Source: Hondaea fermentalgiana
Lineage: Eukaryota; Sar; Bigyra; Thraustochytrida; Thraustochytriidae
Direction of reading: 5' to 3'
Assembly (NCBI GenBank): GCA_014084085.1
Contig: NPFB01000017.1
Span: forward strand, 196,617 to 260,616
Length of the DNA: 64,000 bases
Under the pieces are notes generated by a model. That model did not search any database. It was not told where the DNA came from and saw only the letters and a program-made list of their open reading frames with translations. Every line of letters begins with the position of its first letter. Positions within the stretch are counted from its first letter, which is position 1. This document shows, piece after piece, positions 1 through 8,236 of this stretch. A program made the position numbers and the translations under genes.

Positions 1-55
1 GGGCGGGAGGGGAATTTCAAAAACCGATTCGGTCGAAATCGAGCCCCGAGGGACG

Positions 56-928
56 ATGGTCTTCGCGCAGCGGCTCGCGCATATGCACCGAGACGCGCGC
101 GCGAACGTGCAGCGCGTGCGGGAGAAACCGGAGGCGCGGTCGCTCGCGGAGCACCTCCTGGCGCCCTGGCAGAAACTCCTGGGCGGCAAGAGCAAGTCGG
201 CGAGGTCGCGTTTTCGAAAGGACCGCGAGAAGACGCGGTCGCGAAGGCTCCGCCCGAGACGAAGGTCGCGAAGGTCGCTGACGACGGGCGCGCATGGACG
301 CGGCGCGCGGACACCTGCTGTCATTGATTGGACGCAGGTCTCGCAGACGGGCATGGTGGCCGAGTTGGAGGCGGCGATTGCAGGAAAGCAAGAAGAAGCT
401 TTTGCCGACCATTTGCTTCGGGAACGCGCGCGCGCGCACGTCTCTGCAGATATGATGCGGGCCGTCACGCTTCAGAGCATTCAGAAAAATAGCGTTGTCG
501 TCCTTGAAAAAATACTGGCCAGTGGAACATGGGACGTTTCGGCGGCCGCACCAGAGGCAACTGATCTTGCCGTTGCAAATTCGCGATTTCATGCGCTACG
601 GATCTTGCTTCGCGACCCTCGAGTTCGACACGCCTATGAAAAGCCTGCGCGTGCGCCGGAGCTCGCGCGTGTCGCCTTTGCGATCGTAATTCGGCGGTGT
701 TGTCTCGTCGCTCGTTTCTCCGTGCAAGCTGGGGTCGCCTTTCGTGATAACTTCCAGGTCTCGAATGATACATTGGCACACATCTTTGCGATGGCTTTTG
801 GCGGGAAACTCATTGCAACTTCTTGGAGTCCAGACTACATTCTCGCGCGCGCACGGGCGCTTACGCTCGATCTCTTGACAAGAAAAAAAATGAATTGTGG
901 CCGGTCTGCTCTACTCAGCATGGGATAA
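56..928 (+). CDS. hypothetical protein with ankyrin-like segment, possibly 5'-partial
   Basis: I do not recognise the full protein (290 codons from the first ATG). The frame stays open to the left window edge with no stop, so the gene may begin outside the window. The N-terminal 85 residues are very Arg/Lys-rich and may be untranslated or poorly conserved. Residues about 140-200 look like one or two ankyrin-type helix pairs: a leucine-rich helix, then DLAVANSRFHALRILLRDPRV, a pattern common in protist ankyrin proteins. The C-terminal third has no motif I can name. The antisense frame is also open, as often happens in GC-rich DNA, but it shows no domain-like pattern. The gene converges on the dienoyl-CoA isomerase gene. 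Reality of the gene is moderately likely; the exact start is uncertain. Confidence 0.4.
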   Translation: MVFAQRLAHMHRDARANVQRVREKPEARSLAEHLLAPWQKLLGGKSKSARSRFRKDREKTRSRRLRPRRRSRRSLTTGAHGRGARTPAVIDWTQVSQTGMVAELEAAIAGKQEEAFADHLLRERARAHVSADMMRAVTLQSIQKNSVVVLEKILASGTWDVSAAAPEATDLAVANSRFHALRILLRDPRVRHAYEKPARAPELARVAFAIVIRRCCLVARFSVQAGVAFRDNFQVSNDTLAHIFAMAFGGKLIATSWSPDYILARARALTLDLLTRKKMNCGRSALLSMG

Positions 929-1328
929 TGACCCGCCATCACCCACTTGTACAAAGCTCACCAAACGAATTCGGGTTGAAGAGAATAAGCCTAGCAGGCG
1001 GCCTGAGCATGCCTAGCACACGGTCTAGGTCTAGCTCCCGGGCATAGTATACTTTTATTCTAGCTGTGATGAACTTAGATTTTCTTACTGGAAAGAGAGG
1101 TCGGGCAACAAGAGACAATCGTTTTGAACTTGAAGCAAGATGGAAAAAGTGGAAAGCCAAGCAACGACAATGGAAAACCTTTTTGACAATGCATGCACGC
1201 AAGAAGACACGTCGCGAAGAGCGTCTCTTTTTCACCCCTCGGGCAAGCACAAACACAAGACAATGTAAAAAAAAAAAAAAAAAAAGATGAAAAGAGAAGA
1301 CAAAGCGCACTCTCGCGTGCAGACCCAC
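929..1328. other. intergenic, tail-to-tail
   Basis: This stretch separates two converging genes. It is less GC-rich than the genes and carries an A19 run at 1267-1285, next to the stop of the minus-strand isomerase gene. No coding region or RNA gene is apparent. Confidence 0.5.
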
Positions 1329-2327
1329 TTATTCGGGTTTTTTCTTGTTCTTTGTGCGCTTGGCGGCTTGGACAGCTGCCTGCTGCAGGTCTGCTGAAAG
1401 AAGGTGCGCACCGTTCCAGCGGAGGACATACTCGAGTCCCTCATCCACAGTGTGGTCACGCGAGTAATTCATATTTGCCTTGATGCCGCGCACAGTAATC
1501 GGCGACTTGGAGGCAATCTCACGAGCAAGCTCGTCGGCACGAGTCTGCAAGCTCTCCGCGTCCTCAAGGCACTCGAGAACGAGACCGATGCGTTCGGCCT
1601 CGGGCCCTGATACGAATCGACCGGTGTACGCGAGCTCTCTGGCACGCTGTTCGCCGATCACGAGCGGAAGGCGTTGCAAGGTGCCTAGATCGGCAACGAT
1701 GGCAAGGTCGACCTCCTTGACAGTCATTCGGGCACTCTTTTCGCAAAGGCGAAGATCACAAGCCGTGATAAGATCAATGCCAGCGCCCACAACGAGACCT
1801 TTCGTGGCTGCAATGACCGGTGCATGACAGCGCTCAGGACGAGAAAAAATGGTCTGGAACCGTGACACCACCGATACGAGGTGTTCGCGCATTTGCGAGG
1901 GACACTTGACCCCACCCAAGATTTGCTGGAGCGCCATGAGCGCGCTGAGATCAAGACCTGCTGTGAATTGATCGCCGGCGCCTTGCAAAAGAACGCAATT
2001 CACTTCTTGGCGGCGACTCTCAATCTCGTCAAAGGCGAGCTCCAGGTCCCTGAACATTTGCATGTTAAAGGCATTAAGCTTCTCCGGACGCTGCAGCGTC
2101 ACGGTTGCCACACCTTGCGTGCCGATCTCGAGATCGACGGCGCCCTGGCGCGTCAAGCCGCTCGTTGCAGGCTTGAGCCCGGCCCATTCCTGCAAGATGT
2201 CCACATCGGAGTTGCCGCTCGCAGCGGCGTGCAAGCCTCGCCGAGGCAGTCCAAGGCGCTGCGCGCTGCGTGCAGTCCCCCGCGCCACCGTCCTCGCGCA
2301 GAGCGAGCTTGCGTACGTTCCGAGCAT
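1329..2327 (-). CDS. ECH1: delta3,5-delta2,4-dienoyl-CoA isomerase, mitochondrial (crotonase fold)
   Basis: This 332-residue crotonase-superfamily protein should isomerise 3,5-dienoyl-CoA to 2,4-dienoyl-CoA during beta-oxidation of unsaturated fatty acids. The oxyanion-hole segments are FTAGLDL (121-127) and GLVVGAG (177-183). The acidic residues typical of the ECH1 branch are present: Asp185 in GIDLI, Glu205 in VKEVD and Asp213 in VADLG, followed by the family string GTLQRLP. The first 35 residues are rich in Arg, Ala and Ser with no acidic residue, which suggests a mitochondrial presequence. The C-terminus ends KKKPE, so the peroxisomal SKL-type signal of the mammalian enzyme is absent. No intron is needed. 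The motifs make the family call secure; location is inferred. Confidence 0.92.
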   Translation of the reverse strand: MLGTYASSLCARTVARGTARSAQRLGLPRRGLHAAASGNSDVDILQEWAGLKPATSGLTRQGAVDLEIGTQGVATVTLQRPEKLNAFNMQMFRDLELAFDEIESRRQEVNCVLLQGAGDQFTAGLDLSALMALQQILGGVKCPSQMREHLVSVVSRFQTIFSRPERCHAPVIAATKGLVVGAGIDLITACDLRLCEKSARMTVKEVDLAIVADLGTLQRLPLVIGEQRARELAYTGRFVSGPEAERIGLVLECLEDAESLQTRADELAREIASKSPITVRGIKANMNYSRDHTVDEGLEYVLRWNGAHLLSADLQQAAVQAAKRTKNKKKPE

Positions 2328-2869
2328 CCTATCGTCTTGGGAATTCGAGTTTGTGTAATGCTCAGGGGCAGCCTTGTAACAGCGGTGAGGTCAAGCTTAG
2401 CCCCAATTCTCAAACACGAAGCCCATTACGATGATGTTCACATGTTCACAGACGCTAGCCGCCATGAGATCAGTATAGGCTCCTGAGGACATGCTAGCCG
2501 AATGTAAGCCAGTGTTCAATTTGGGCAGAGAGTGGGAAGAGTATGGTCTTTGATCGTCCTGATAGGGAGGGACAAGAAGGAACTGGAGAAAAGGTTATAC
2601 GGGTCGATACGTGCCCACAAAACGACAAGATCAAGAATGCCATGGCGGGGCCGCGTCTCATAGTGATCTCAAGTACGCTCGAATTTGCGTGCAAGATCGT
2701 CCATATATGATGCGATCGATGCGCACGGCTCGCAAGGCGAGTAGCTCGGCGGCTCAGCTCGACTATCGGTGCCCATAACGGTTATGAAAAACAGAGCACC
2801 GGGCTGTGCCAGTGGAATAGCAAAGTCCATAACGCACGCGCGAGGAGCCACAAGGGCAGAGCGCACGAC
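2328..2869. promoter_or_regulatory. head-to-head upstream region of ECH1 and TEX9-like genes
   Basis: About 540 nt lie between two divergent starts, so this must hold both promoters. No TATA box, repeat or RNA gene stands out. Short open frames here show no domain pattern. Confidence 0.35.
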
Positions 2870-4018
2870 GTGATCACGATGGACCTCGCGGCGCGTGAAG
2901 CGGAGCTGCTTGCGCTCGACGCGCAGCTGGAGGCGAAGCAGCGCGAGGCTGTTCGCGAGGCAGACGCCACGCTCGAAGCGCAAGCAGCGCGGCTCGACGC
3001 GATTCTGGGCCGTGGAGCCACCGGCGACGATCTCGGGCTCGGGCACCAGCACGAGGAGCGCGAGCGAGAGCAAGCGCAAGAGTACGGAGATAGCGGCTAC
3101 GCCGAGGACGAGTACCCCGCGTCAGCGAGGAGCCGCGAGGAAAAGTCAGACCGTAGCCCACCATCGCAACGTTTGGTGCCAGGAAAGCCTGCACGAAAAC
3201 GGCCGGGTTCCAGACGGCGTGACGGTGTGGCACTGGCGTCTCCAAAGAGCGGCGACAGCGGCGAGAACGTGCTTCGCAATGGCAACAACAACAACAACAA
3301 TAATAGTAACAGCAGTAGTGATGGCAAGATTCGTAGCACTGGGGGCCGCATGGAGGGTCGCGAACGTGAGGGTCCTCACGACGATTCTTCAGGATCGCCG
3401 CGAGAGATGGGCCCCGATGCTGTGATTCGTCTGCAGCGCGCCAAGCTCAAGGTTCTTTCTGATGACCTCAAAAAAGCCGAGGCGCGTATCAAGGTGCTCG
3501 CCAACGACAGCCTTTCGCACAAGAAAAAGGCCAAGGAAACGCTTGAGGAAAACGCGAGGCTCAAGAAACGCGTGCAGTCGCTTGAAGGCAGCAAAGACAA
3601 GGACCGCGCCGAAAGCACTAAGCTGCGCAATCGCGTTGCCGAGCTCGAGCAGCAGCTCGCAACTGTGACAAAAGAGCTTAAAGACACGGGACGTGCAGTC
3701 AAACAAGTGGAGAACGAGGGCAACTCAAAGGATGTCCGACTGAACCGCGCACTCGAGGAGATCGACCGACTGAAAGAAAAGCTGCGCGACGCCGACACTG
3801 CGCGGCGAGAGGATGTCGATGGATCTGATGCCGAGCTGAAGCGAATTCGTGGCGAAACGAAACGGCTCGAGCGGCAAAAGGCAGAGCTTCTTGCTGCCTT
3901 TAAGAAGCAGCTCAAACTTATTGACGTGCTCAAGCGGCAGAAAATTCATCTCGAGGCTGCACAAATGCTCTCCTTTACGGAGGAAGAGTTTTCTCGCACA
4001 CTCGCAGCCCATCAATAA
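2870..4018 (+). CDS. TEX9: TEX9-like coiled-coil protein
   Basis: The 382-residue product has three parts. Residues 1-50 form a charged helix (AAREAELLALDAQL). Residues 50-180 are low complexity, including an asparagine run near 140. Residues about 185-365 form a long coiled coil with leucine heptads. The C-terminus reads KRQKIHLEAAQMLSFTEEEF, which I recognise as the conserved end of TEX9 (testis-expressed 9). TEX9 occurs in ciliated eukaryotes and is associated with cilia and centriolar material, so a role in the flagellum or basal body is likely but inferred. A second in-frame ATG lies only three codons in, so the start is ambiguous by that amount. It converges on the carbonic anhydrase gene. 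Confidence 0.8.
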   Translation: MITMDLAAREAELLALDAQLEAKQREAVREADATLEAQAARLDAILGRGATGDDLGLGHQHEEREREQAQEYGDSGYAEDEYPASARSREEKSDRSPPSQRLVPGKPARKRPGSRRRDGVALASPKSGDSGENVLRNGNNNNNNNSNSSSDGKIRSTGGRMEGREREGPHDDSSGSPREMGPDAVIRLQRAKLKVLSDDLKKAEARIKVLANDSLSHKKKAKETLEENARLKKRVQSLEGSKDKDRAESTKLRNRVAELEQQLATVTKELKDTGRAVKQVENEGNSKDVRLNRALEEIDRLKEKLRDADTARREDVDGSDAELKRIRGETKRLERQKAELLAAFKKQLKLIDVLKRQKIHLEAAQMLSFTEEEFSRTLAAHQ

Positions 4019-4389
4019 TGTATCATGTATCGAGCAAGTTGGTTTTGTCGCTCAAGAAGATCAATGATGTTTCGATCGTTTGTACTGATGGGTGGCCGAG
4101 CGAATCATGCACAAAGTAGGGGACTTTATCCTTTTCCCTTTCCTTGGTATACCCCAAAACATCCGAATGGAAAAAAGAGAAGGAGGATCAGGAAGAGGAA
4201 GAGGTGAAAAATGAATATGTTTGTGTGGACTTGAAGCCGATTCCGACTTGTCCTTGGTGTCTGTCTGGCTTTGTCATCGCCCTGACTCACGGAGAGAGAG
4301 AAAATGTCTGAGAGACTCAAGTGTGTGTCGGAAGGTCCTAGTGGACTGAGGATGCGGATAGAGGCGTTTGCGAGATAAGTACACTCGAC
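4019..4389. other. intergenic, tail-to-tail
   Basis: This gap holds the 3' regions of the TEX9-like and carbonic anhydrase genes. Purine-rich stretches and short frames are present, but nothing looks like a gene or RNA. Confidence 0.5.
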
Positions 4390-5484
4390 TTAGACGTCCC
4401 GCTTCTTGCCATCCCAAAAGCCGGCCTGCTCCGGAATGGTGGCCTCCTTGTAAGACTCGCGACGCGTGATCCAGTCCGGAAGACGGTAGAGATCGTACAG
4501 CTCGCGGTAGATTTCTGTGATGCAAAAGAGTTTTTTTTGAAATATACACTGTGAGTCAACAAGAGCACAAGGACAAGTTTTTGTTTTTTCGCTGGTTTGG
4601 AGACACCAGGCAAGAGCGCTGAAAAACGTACCGACCTCCTTTTTGAAATCAAGCGGGAGCTTCTTGAGAATTCCGTTTGCCGGGTCGAAGACGAGACCAT
4701 GGATGCGCGGCAGCGCAAAAGAAAAGTGGTTCTCCGTGTAAGTCTTGACGCGGCGGCGCTGGACAGGACCGAGCTTGTAGAGGTTCAGGCACTGCTCGAC
4801 AACGTTGAGCTCAACGAGACGACGCTGGCGCGCTTCGCCATCATCGATCTCCTGGAGCTCTTCGCGGTGCAGGCGAGCGACGTCGCGAATGCTGCGCAGC
4901 CAGTTCTCTACGAGACCGAGACCACCGTCCTCGGGGCGCGCGATGGAGCCACGCACGGCGCCGCAGTCGTAGTGACCGCAGACGACAATATGCGGAACGT
5001 GAAGGTGGTTGACGGCAAAATCAACAACCGTAAGGACGTTGAGGTCAGAGCTGGACACCTGGTTGCCCACGTTGCGATGAACAAAAAGCTTGCCGTAGTC
5101 GAGACCCATGAGGCGCGAGGGATCGACGCGGGCATCGGAGCAGCCAATGTAGAGGTAGCGGGGCTTTTGCTTGCCGCCCACACGCTTGAAGAACTCCGGG
5201 TCCTCCTTGTTCATGCGATCGACCCAGGCCTTGTTGGCGGCGAGCACGTCGGCAAGCTCCGGGTGTGAGCCCATAAGCTCCGGGTACTCGTTCATCATGT
5301 TCTCATCCTCCTTGGAGATGTACTCGTCAATCTTCTCCGCGAGGATCGAGTTCGGCTCGTCGTGGTGGCCATTGCACTTCGCCACCGTCGGGCTGGCGTG
5401 GATGGCGCGGAGCCCGGTCGCGCGCAGCGGCTGCTGCGTCGCGAGCAGCGTGCTCGAGGCACGGCGCAGCATGTTCTGCAGCAT
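4390..5484 (-). CDS. beta-class carbonic anhydrase, mitochondrial, two exons
   Basis: The enzyme interconverts CO2 and bicarbonate. Zinc ligands and the catalytic dyad are clear: CSDAR at 115-119 (Cys115, Asp117, Arg119) and GHYDCG at 170-175 (His171, Cys174), as in beta-class enzymes. Residues 1-35 are rich in Arg, Ser, Ala and Leu and contain RAIHASP, which suggests a mitochondrial presequence. The frame reads through as 364 codons, but 4515-4631 is almost certainly an intron: it starts GTACGT, ends CACAG, is 117 nt (a multiple of three) and has no stop. Without it, KKEV joins directly to EIYREL, the usual C-terminal helix, giving 325 residues. Exons are 5484-4632 and 4514-4390. It is divergent from the START-domain gene. 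Confidence 0.93.
   Translation of the reverse strand: MLQNMLRRASSTLLATQQPLRATGLRAIHASPTVAKCNGHHDEPNSILAEKIDEYISKEDENMMNEYPELMGSHPELADVLAANKAWVDRMNKEDPEFFKRVGGKQKPRYLYIGCSDARVDPSRLMGLDYGKLFVHRNVGNQVSSSDLNVLTVVDFAVNHLHVPHIVVCGHYDCGAVRGSIARPEDGGLGLVENWLRSIRDVARLHREELQEIDDGEARQRRLVELNVVEQCLNLYKLGPVQRRRVKTYTENHFSFALPRIHGLVFDPANGILKKLPLDFKKEVGTFFSALAWCLQTSEKTKTCPCALVDSQCIFQKKLFCITEIYRELYDLYRLPDWITRRESYKEATIPEQAGFWDGKKRDV
4515..4631 (-). other. in-frame intron of the carbonic anhydrase gene
   Basis: On the minus strand this 117-nt segment has donor GTACGTTTTTC and acceptor TTTTGCATCACAG. Its translation is Cys/Thr/Ser-rich and interrupts the conserved C-terminal helix. Removal restores the expected protein in phase 1. 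Confidence 0.85.
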
Positions 5485-5533
5485 CCTGATTCGACCTCTC
5501 GTCGGTGGTTTGCGAGTTTGCTGGTCCTCCCTT

Positions 5534-5560
5534 TTCTTTCTTTCTTTCTTTCTTTCTTTG
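5534..5560. repeat. TTTC tetranucleotide microsatellite
   Basis: A run of TTTC units lies just upstream of the carbonic anhydrase start. On the minus (sense) strand it is a purine-rich GAAA tract. Confidence 0.9.
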
Positions 5561-6428
5561 CCTCTCCTTTGTCTCCCTCCCTACGCCTCTTGCGCAATGC
5601 CACGTATGTATCTGAACCACGAACGAGTAGTCGTCACACCACGCACAACATTCCATCCCAAAGCGAGCGTGCGTGCATCGATCCAGCGATCGATCAGTCG
5701 ATCAGCCACCAATGAAGTGCGCATCGTCACCACCCGTATCGGTCAGTGCGCGAGCGGTGGGGTCAGCAGCCCGTAGTAACAGCAACAAAAGAAGATGTCC
5801 GTCAGTCCTCCGTCCAGGTCCACCACCTCGCGTCCTCCATCTGCCATCTCCTCCAGGCCTCATCTGCCCTGCTTCCTCGGGCTCGGTCCCCTTCCCCACA
5901 ACAGACATCCCCGCCTCCATCCATCCACCATCACCGACCGAGCTAGCGATCGATCGACGATCGACGATCGCAGCAGACGTCGCGCCGCACGGGTCTCGCC
6001 GCCATCCAAGCGAGCGAGCAGCAGGCGGAGCTCGCTCGCTTTCTGGCAGGGCTCCCGGTGCCGCTCCAGGCTCCTCCGCTTCCTCCCAGACCAGCAGGGG
6101 CGGCGCAAAGTCCGCGCTGCTCTGCGCAGCTGCCACTGCTTGCTGTGCTTCTCCCATTCCGAGACCCGCTGGCCTGGGAGAAGAAAGGAAGAAAGAGGAG
6201 CGAGGGCCTCGTCCGCCGCCGCGCGACGGCGCTCCCGGCCGCCGGACTGGGCTCGCTCGGAGCGGAGCGGAGGCCCGTCCGCGGCGCAGCGGCGTCCTCG
6301 TGCGCGCGCGAGGTCCGGCGGCAGCAGGCCCCGCGAAGCCAGGCCAGGCCAGGCCAAGCCAAGCCGCGTGAGTCGAGCCGAGCGGCAGCGAAGCGAAGCG
6401 AGCGCTGATTGTTCCTCTCCCAGCTCGT

Positions 6429-6450
6429 ATCCATCCATCCATCCATCCAT
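6429..6450. repeat. ATCC tetranucleotide microsatellite
   Basis: Five to six perfect ATCC units in the long divergent upstream region. Confidence 0.9.
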
Positions 6451-7084
6451 GCATTAATCGTGCCTCCCTCCGCGTACGCCGGCGAGCGTCTCCGCCGCGG
6501 CGCGCCCTGCCGCGGGGCCTCGCGGCCCTCCCTCCTCCCGGTCGCACGCACCTGCGCCGCGCCGTTGCGGGTCTGCTGCCGCCGCGGCGTGCCCTGGCGA
6601 TTCTCGCGCCCAGTGCAATCAGTGCGCGCCTCCTTTTTGCACGTTGCGCACGCGGGGGACTCGGCAGGAACCGTGAGGCGGCGCCTGCGATGTGTTCCGC
6701 GGCGCGCGGCTCGCGCCCGGTCCTGGCCGCGCCGGCGCCGGCGGAGAACGACTCGCAGAAGGCTGGGACGGGCTGGGCTTAGCTTGGCTTGGCTTGGCTT
6801 GGAGGCCGGCTTGGGGGCGCGGCAGGGAGAAGATGCAGAAAGGTCGAAGGGTGCACACCGGGGTGCGCGCGAGGACGAGAGAAGCTGAGGGCACATCAGT
6901 CTTCGCGAGGCGGATTTTTGAGGACAGATCTGAAGGGCGCGCGCTCGCGAGGCCTCGTGGGCGCCAGGAAAGAGTCAGAGAAGCGGCGACGCGGGGGCGA
7001 GAGTCTGCGACAGAACCGACTCTGCTGGCTGGCTGGCTGGCTGCGCACGCGCGCGTGGACGGTCGGACGAGCAAGCAAGCGGCG

Positions 7085-8044
7085 ATGGAGGCGCAGCGAG
7101 CACTCGTCGAAGCCTGGGGAAGCCCGCTGCTGCCCGAGGGCAAGGAGGACGTCGTGCAAAAGGAGATTGACGCGCTCGATGAACTCGACCCCGAGAGTCC
7201 AGCCTGGCGCAAGGTCGGCGAAATAGGAGGCTTCAAGTACTATGTGCCGCGAAAGAGTACAGATCTCGCCGAGCTTCAGTGCTGGGCCGAAGGCGTCTTT
7301 GACTTCTCGCTCACCACGCTCGTTGATTTACTTGCTGACAAGTCCATTGCCAAACGCCTCGACCCCAACATTGACGCGGTGCGCACCCTCGAGGAAATTG
7401 ACAACCACAATCGTGTCGCCCACGTGCTCATGAAACCCATGTACTTTACCGCCCCGCGCGACTCCGTCTCGCACGAGCATTGGCAAACCACGAGCGACGG
7501 CGTCATGTACCGCATCAGCTTCCCCGTAGACCATCCCGCCGAACCCCAGAGCCAGGACGTCTCGAAACGTGTCCGAGCATTGGCTCGAAGTTGCGCCCGC
7601 ATCCAGCCAGACCCCCTCGACCCCAACAAAACGTACTATCGCATCAATGTTTCCATCGATGTCCGTCTAGATATGGTACCCAAATGGATCCAGCGTACCT
7701 TTGGCTCCCAGGCACAAAAGATGAACGCGCAAAATTTTGCAAGTAATCTTGACAAGCTCAACAAGATTGGCCGCGCCAAAATTCGTGGGAAACCTCCATC
7801 TCCAGTCTCGCACATCGTACTCAACGAGGGTGGCATGCTTTCCTTTGAAGCCCAAGCAATGCTCGCCCAAGAGAGAATAATCAAGAAGAAGCGACATCAA
7901 ACGCAAACGCCGCACGACGACGACATTGAGCCGTGGTCTGACCTTCGTCCATTAGATATCTTCATTGCTATCTCGGTTGCCTCTACCTATTGCGCCGCGC
8001 TCTTTCTGCAGCAGCATACGTACGCTTCAGGAGAGCTTCTCTGA
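7085..8044 (+). CDS. START-domain lipid-binding protein with C-terminal membrane segment
   Basis: From the ATG at 7085 the product has 319 residues. Residues about 35-245 have a START-like layout (KVGEIGGFKYYVPRK, then a Trp/Phe-rich helix and alternating strands such as VAHVLMKPMYFTAP). This fold binds one lipid or sterol in a tunnel. Near the C-terminus, LDIFIAISVASTYCAALFL is long and hydrophobic enough for one membrane anchor, which suggests lipid exchange at a membrane contact. The frame is open for another 131 codons upstream to 6692, but that part is Gly/Arg-rich and unlike a START domain, so I chose the internal start. Lipid specificity cannot be read from sequence. Confidence 0.75.
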   Translation: MEAQRALVEAWGSPLLPEGKEDVVQKEIDALDELDPESPAWRKVGEIGGFKYYVPRKSTDLAELQCWAEGVFDFSLTTLVDLLADKSIAKRLDPNIDAVRTLEEIDNHNRVAHVLMKPMYFTAPRDSVSHEHWQTTSDGVMYRISFPVDHPAEPQSQDVSKRVRALARSCARIQPDPLDPNKTYYRINVSIDVRLDMVPKWIQRTFGSQAQKMNAQNFASNLDKLNKIGRAKIRGKPPSPVSHIVLNEGGMLSFEAQAMLAQERIIKKKRHQTQTPHDDDIEPWSDLRPLDIFIAISVASTYCAALFLQQHTYASGELL

Positions 8045-8236
8045 CACAATTGAAAATTGTCAATGCGAAAGGAAAGTCTGTAGTCAAAAGCTCAATTTAT
8101 AACCCAAAAATGTTTGTTCACTCATCCGACTTGTGTCCCAAAGAAATCTGCTTTGGTCTAATTTTGAGACTGTGCAAGGTTCGAATCTCTTGCCTCGCCT
8201 CACTAAGGGAAAAAGAGCTGTTCAAATAGATTACTG

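Larger units (their letters stand above)
5485..7084. promoter_or_regulatory. long GC-rich head-to-head upstream region
   Basis: About 1.6 kb separate the divergent carbonic anhydrase and START-protein genes. It contains a pyrimidine TTTC tract (about 5534-5560), an ATCC repeat (6429-6450), GGCCA-type repeats near 6340-6365 and GGCTT repeats near 6780-6800. Many overlapping frames are open on both strands because of the GC content, but none shows a domain pattern, so I treat it as promoter and 5' UTR sequence. Confidence 0.4.

Noticed and set aside
5673..6896. Several 200-320 codon frames in the carbonic anhydrase/START upstream region
   Set aside because: All are Arg/Ala/Pro/Ser-rich, overlap each other on both strands and follow from high GC with few stops.
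8100..8215. tRNA-like B box (GGTTCGAATCT) near 8178
   Set aside because: No A box, acceptor stem or anticodon arm could be built around it, and the T-stem pairs poorly.
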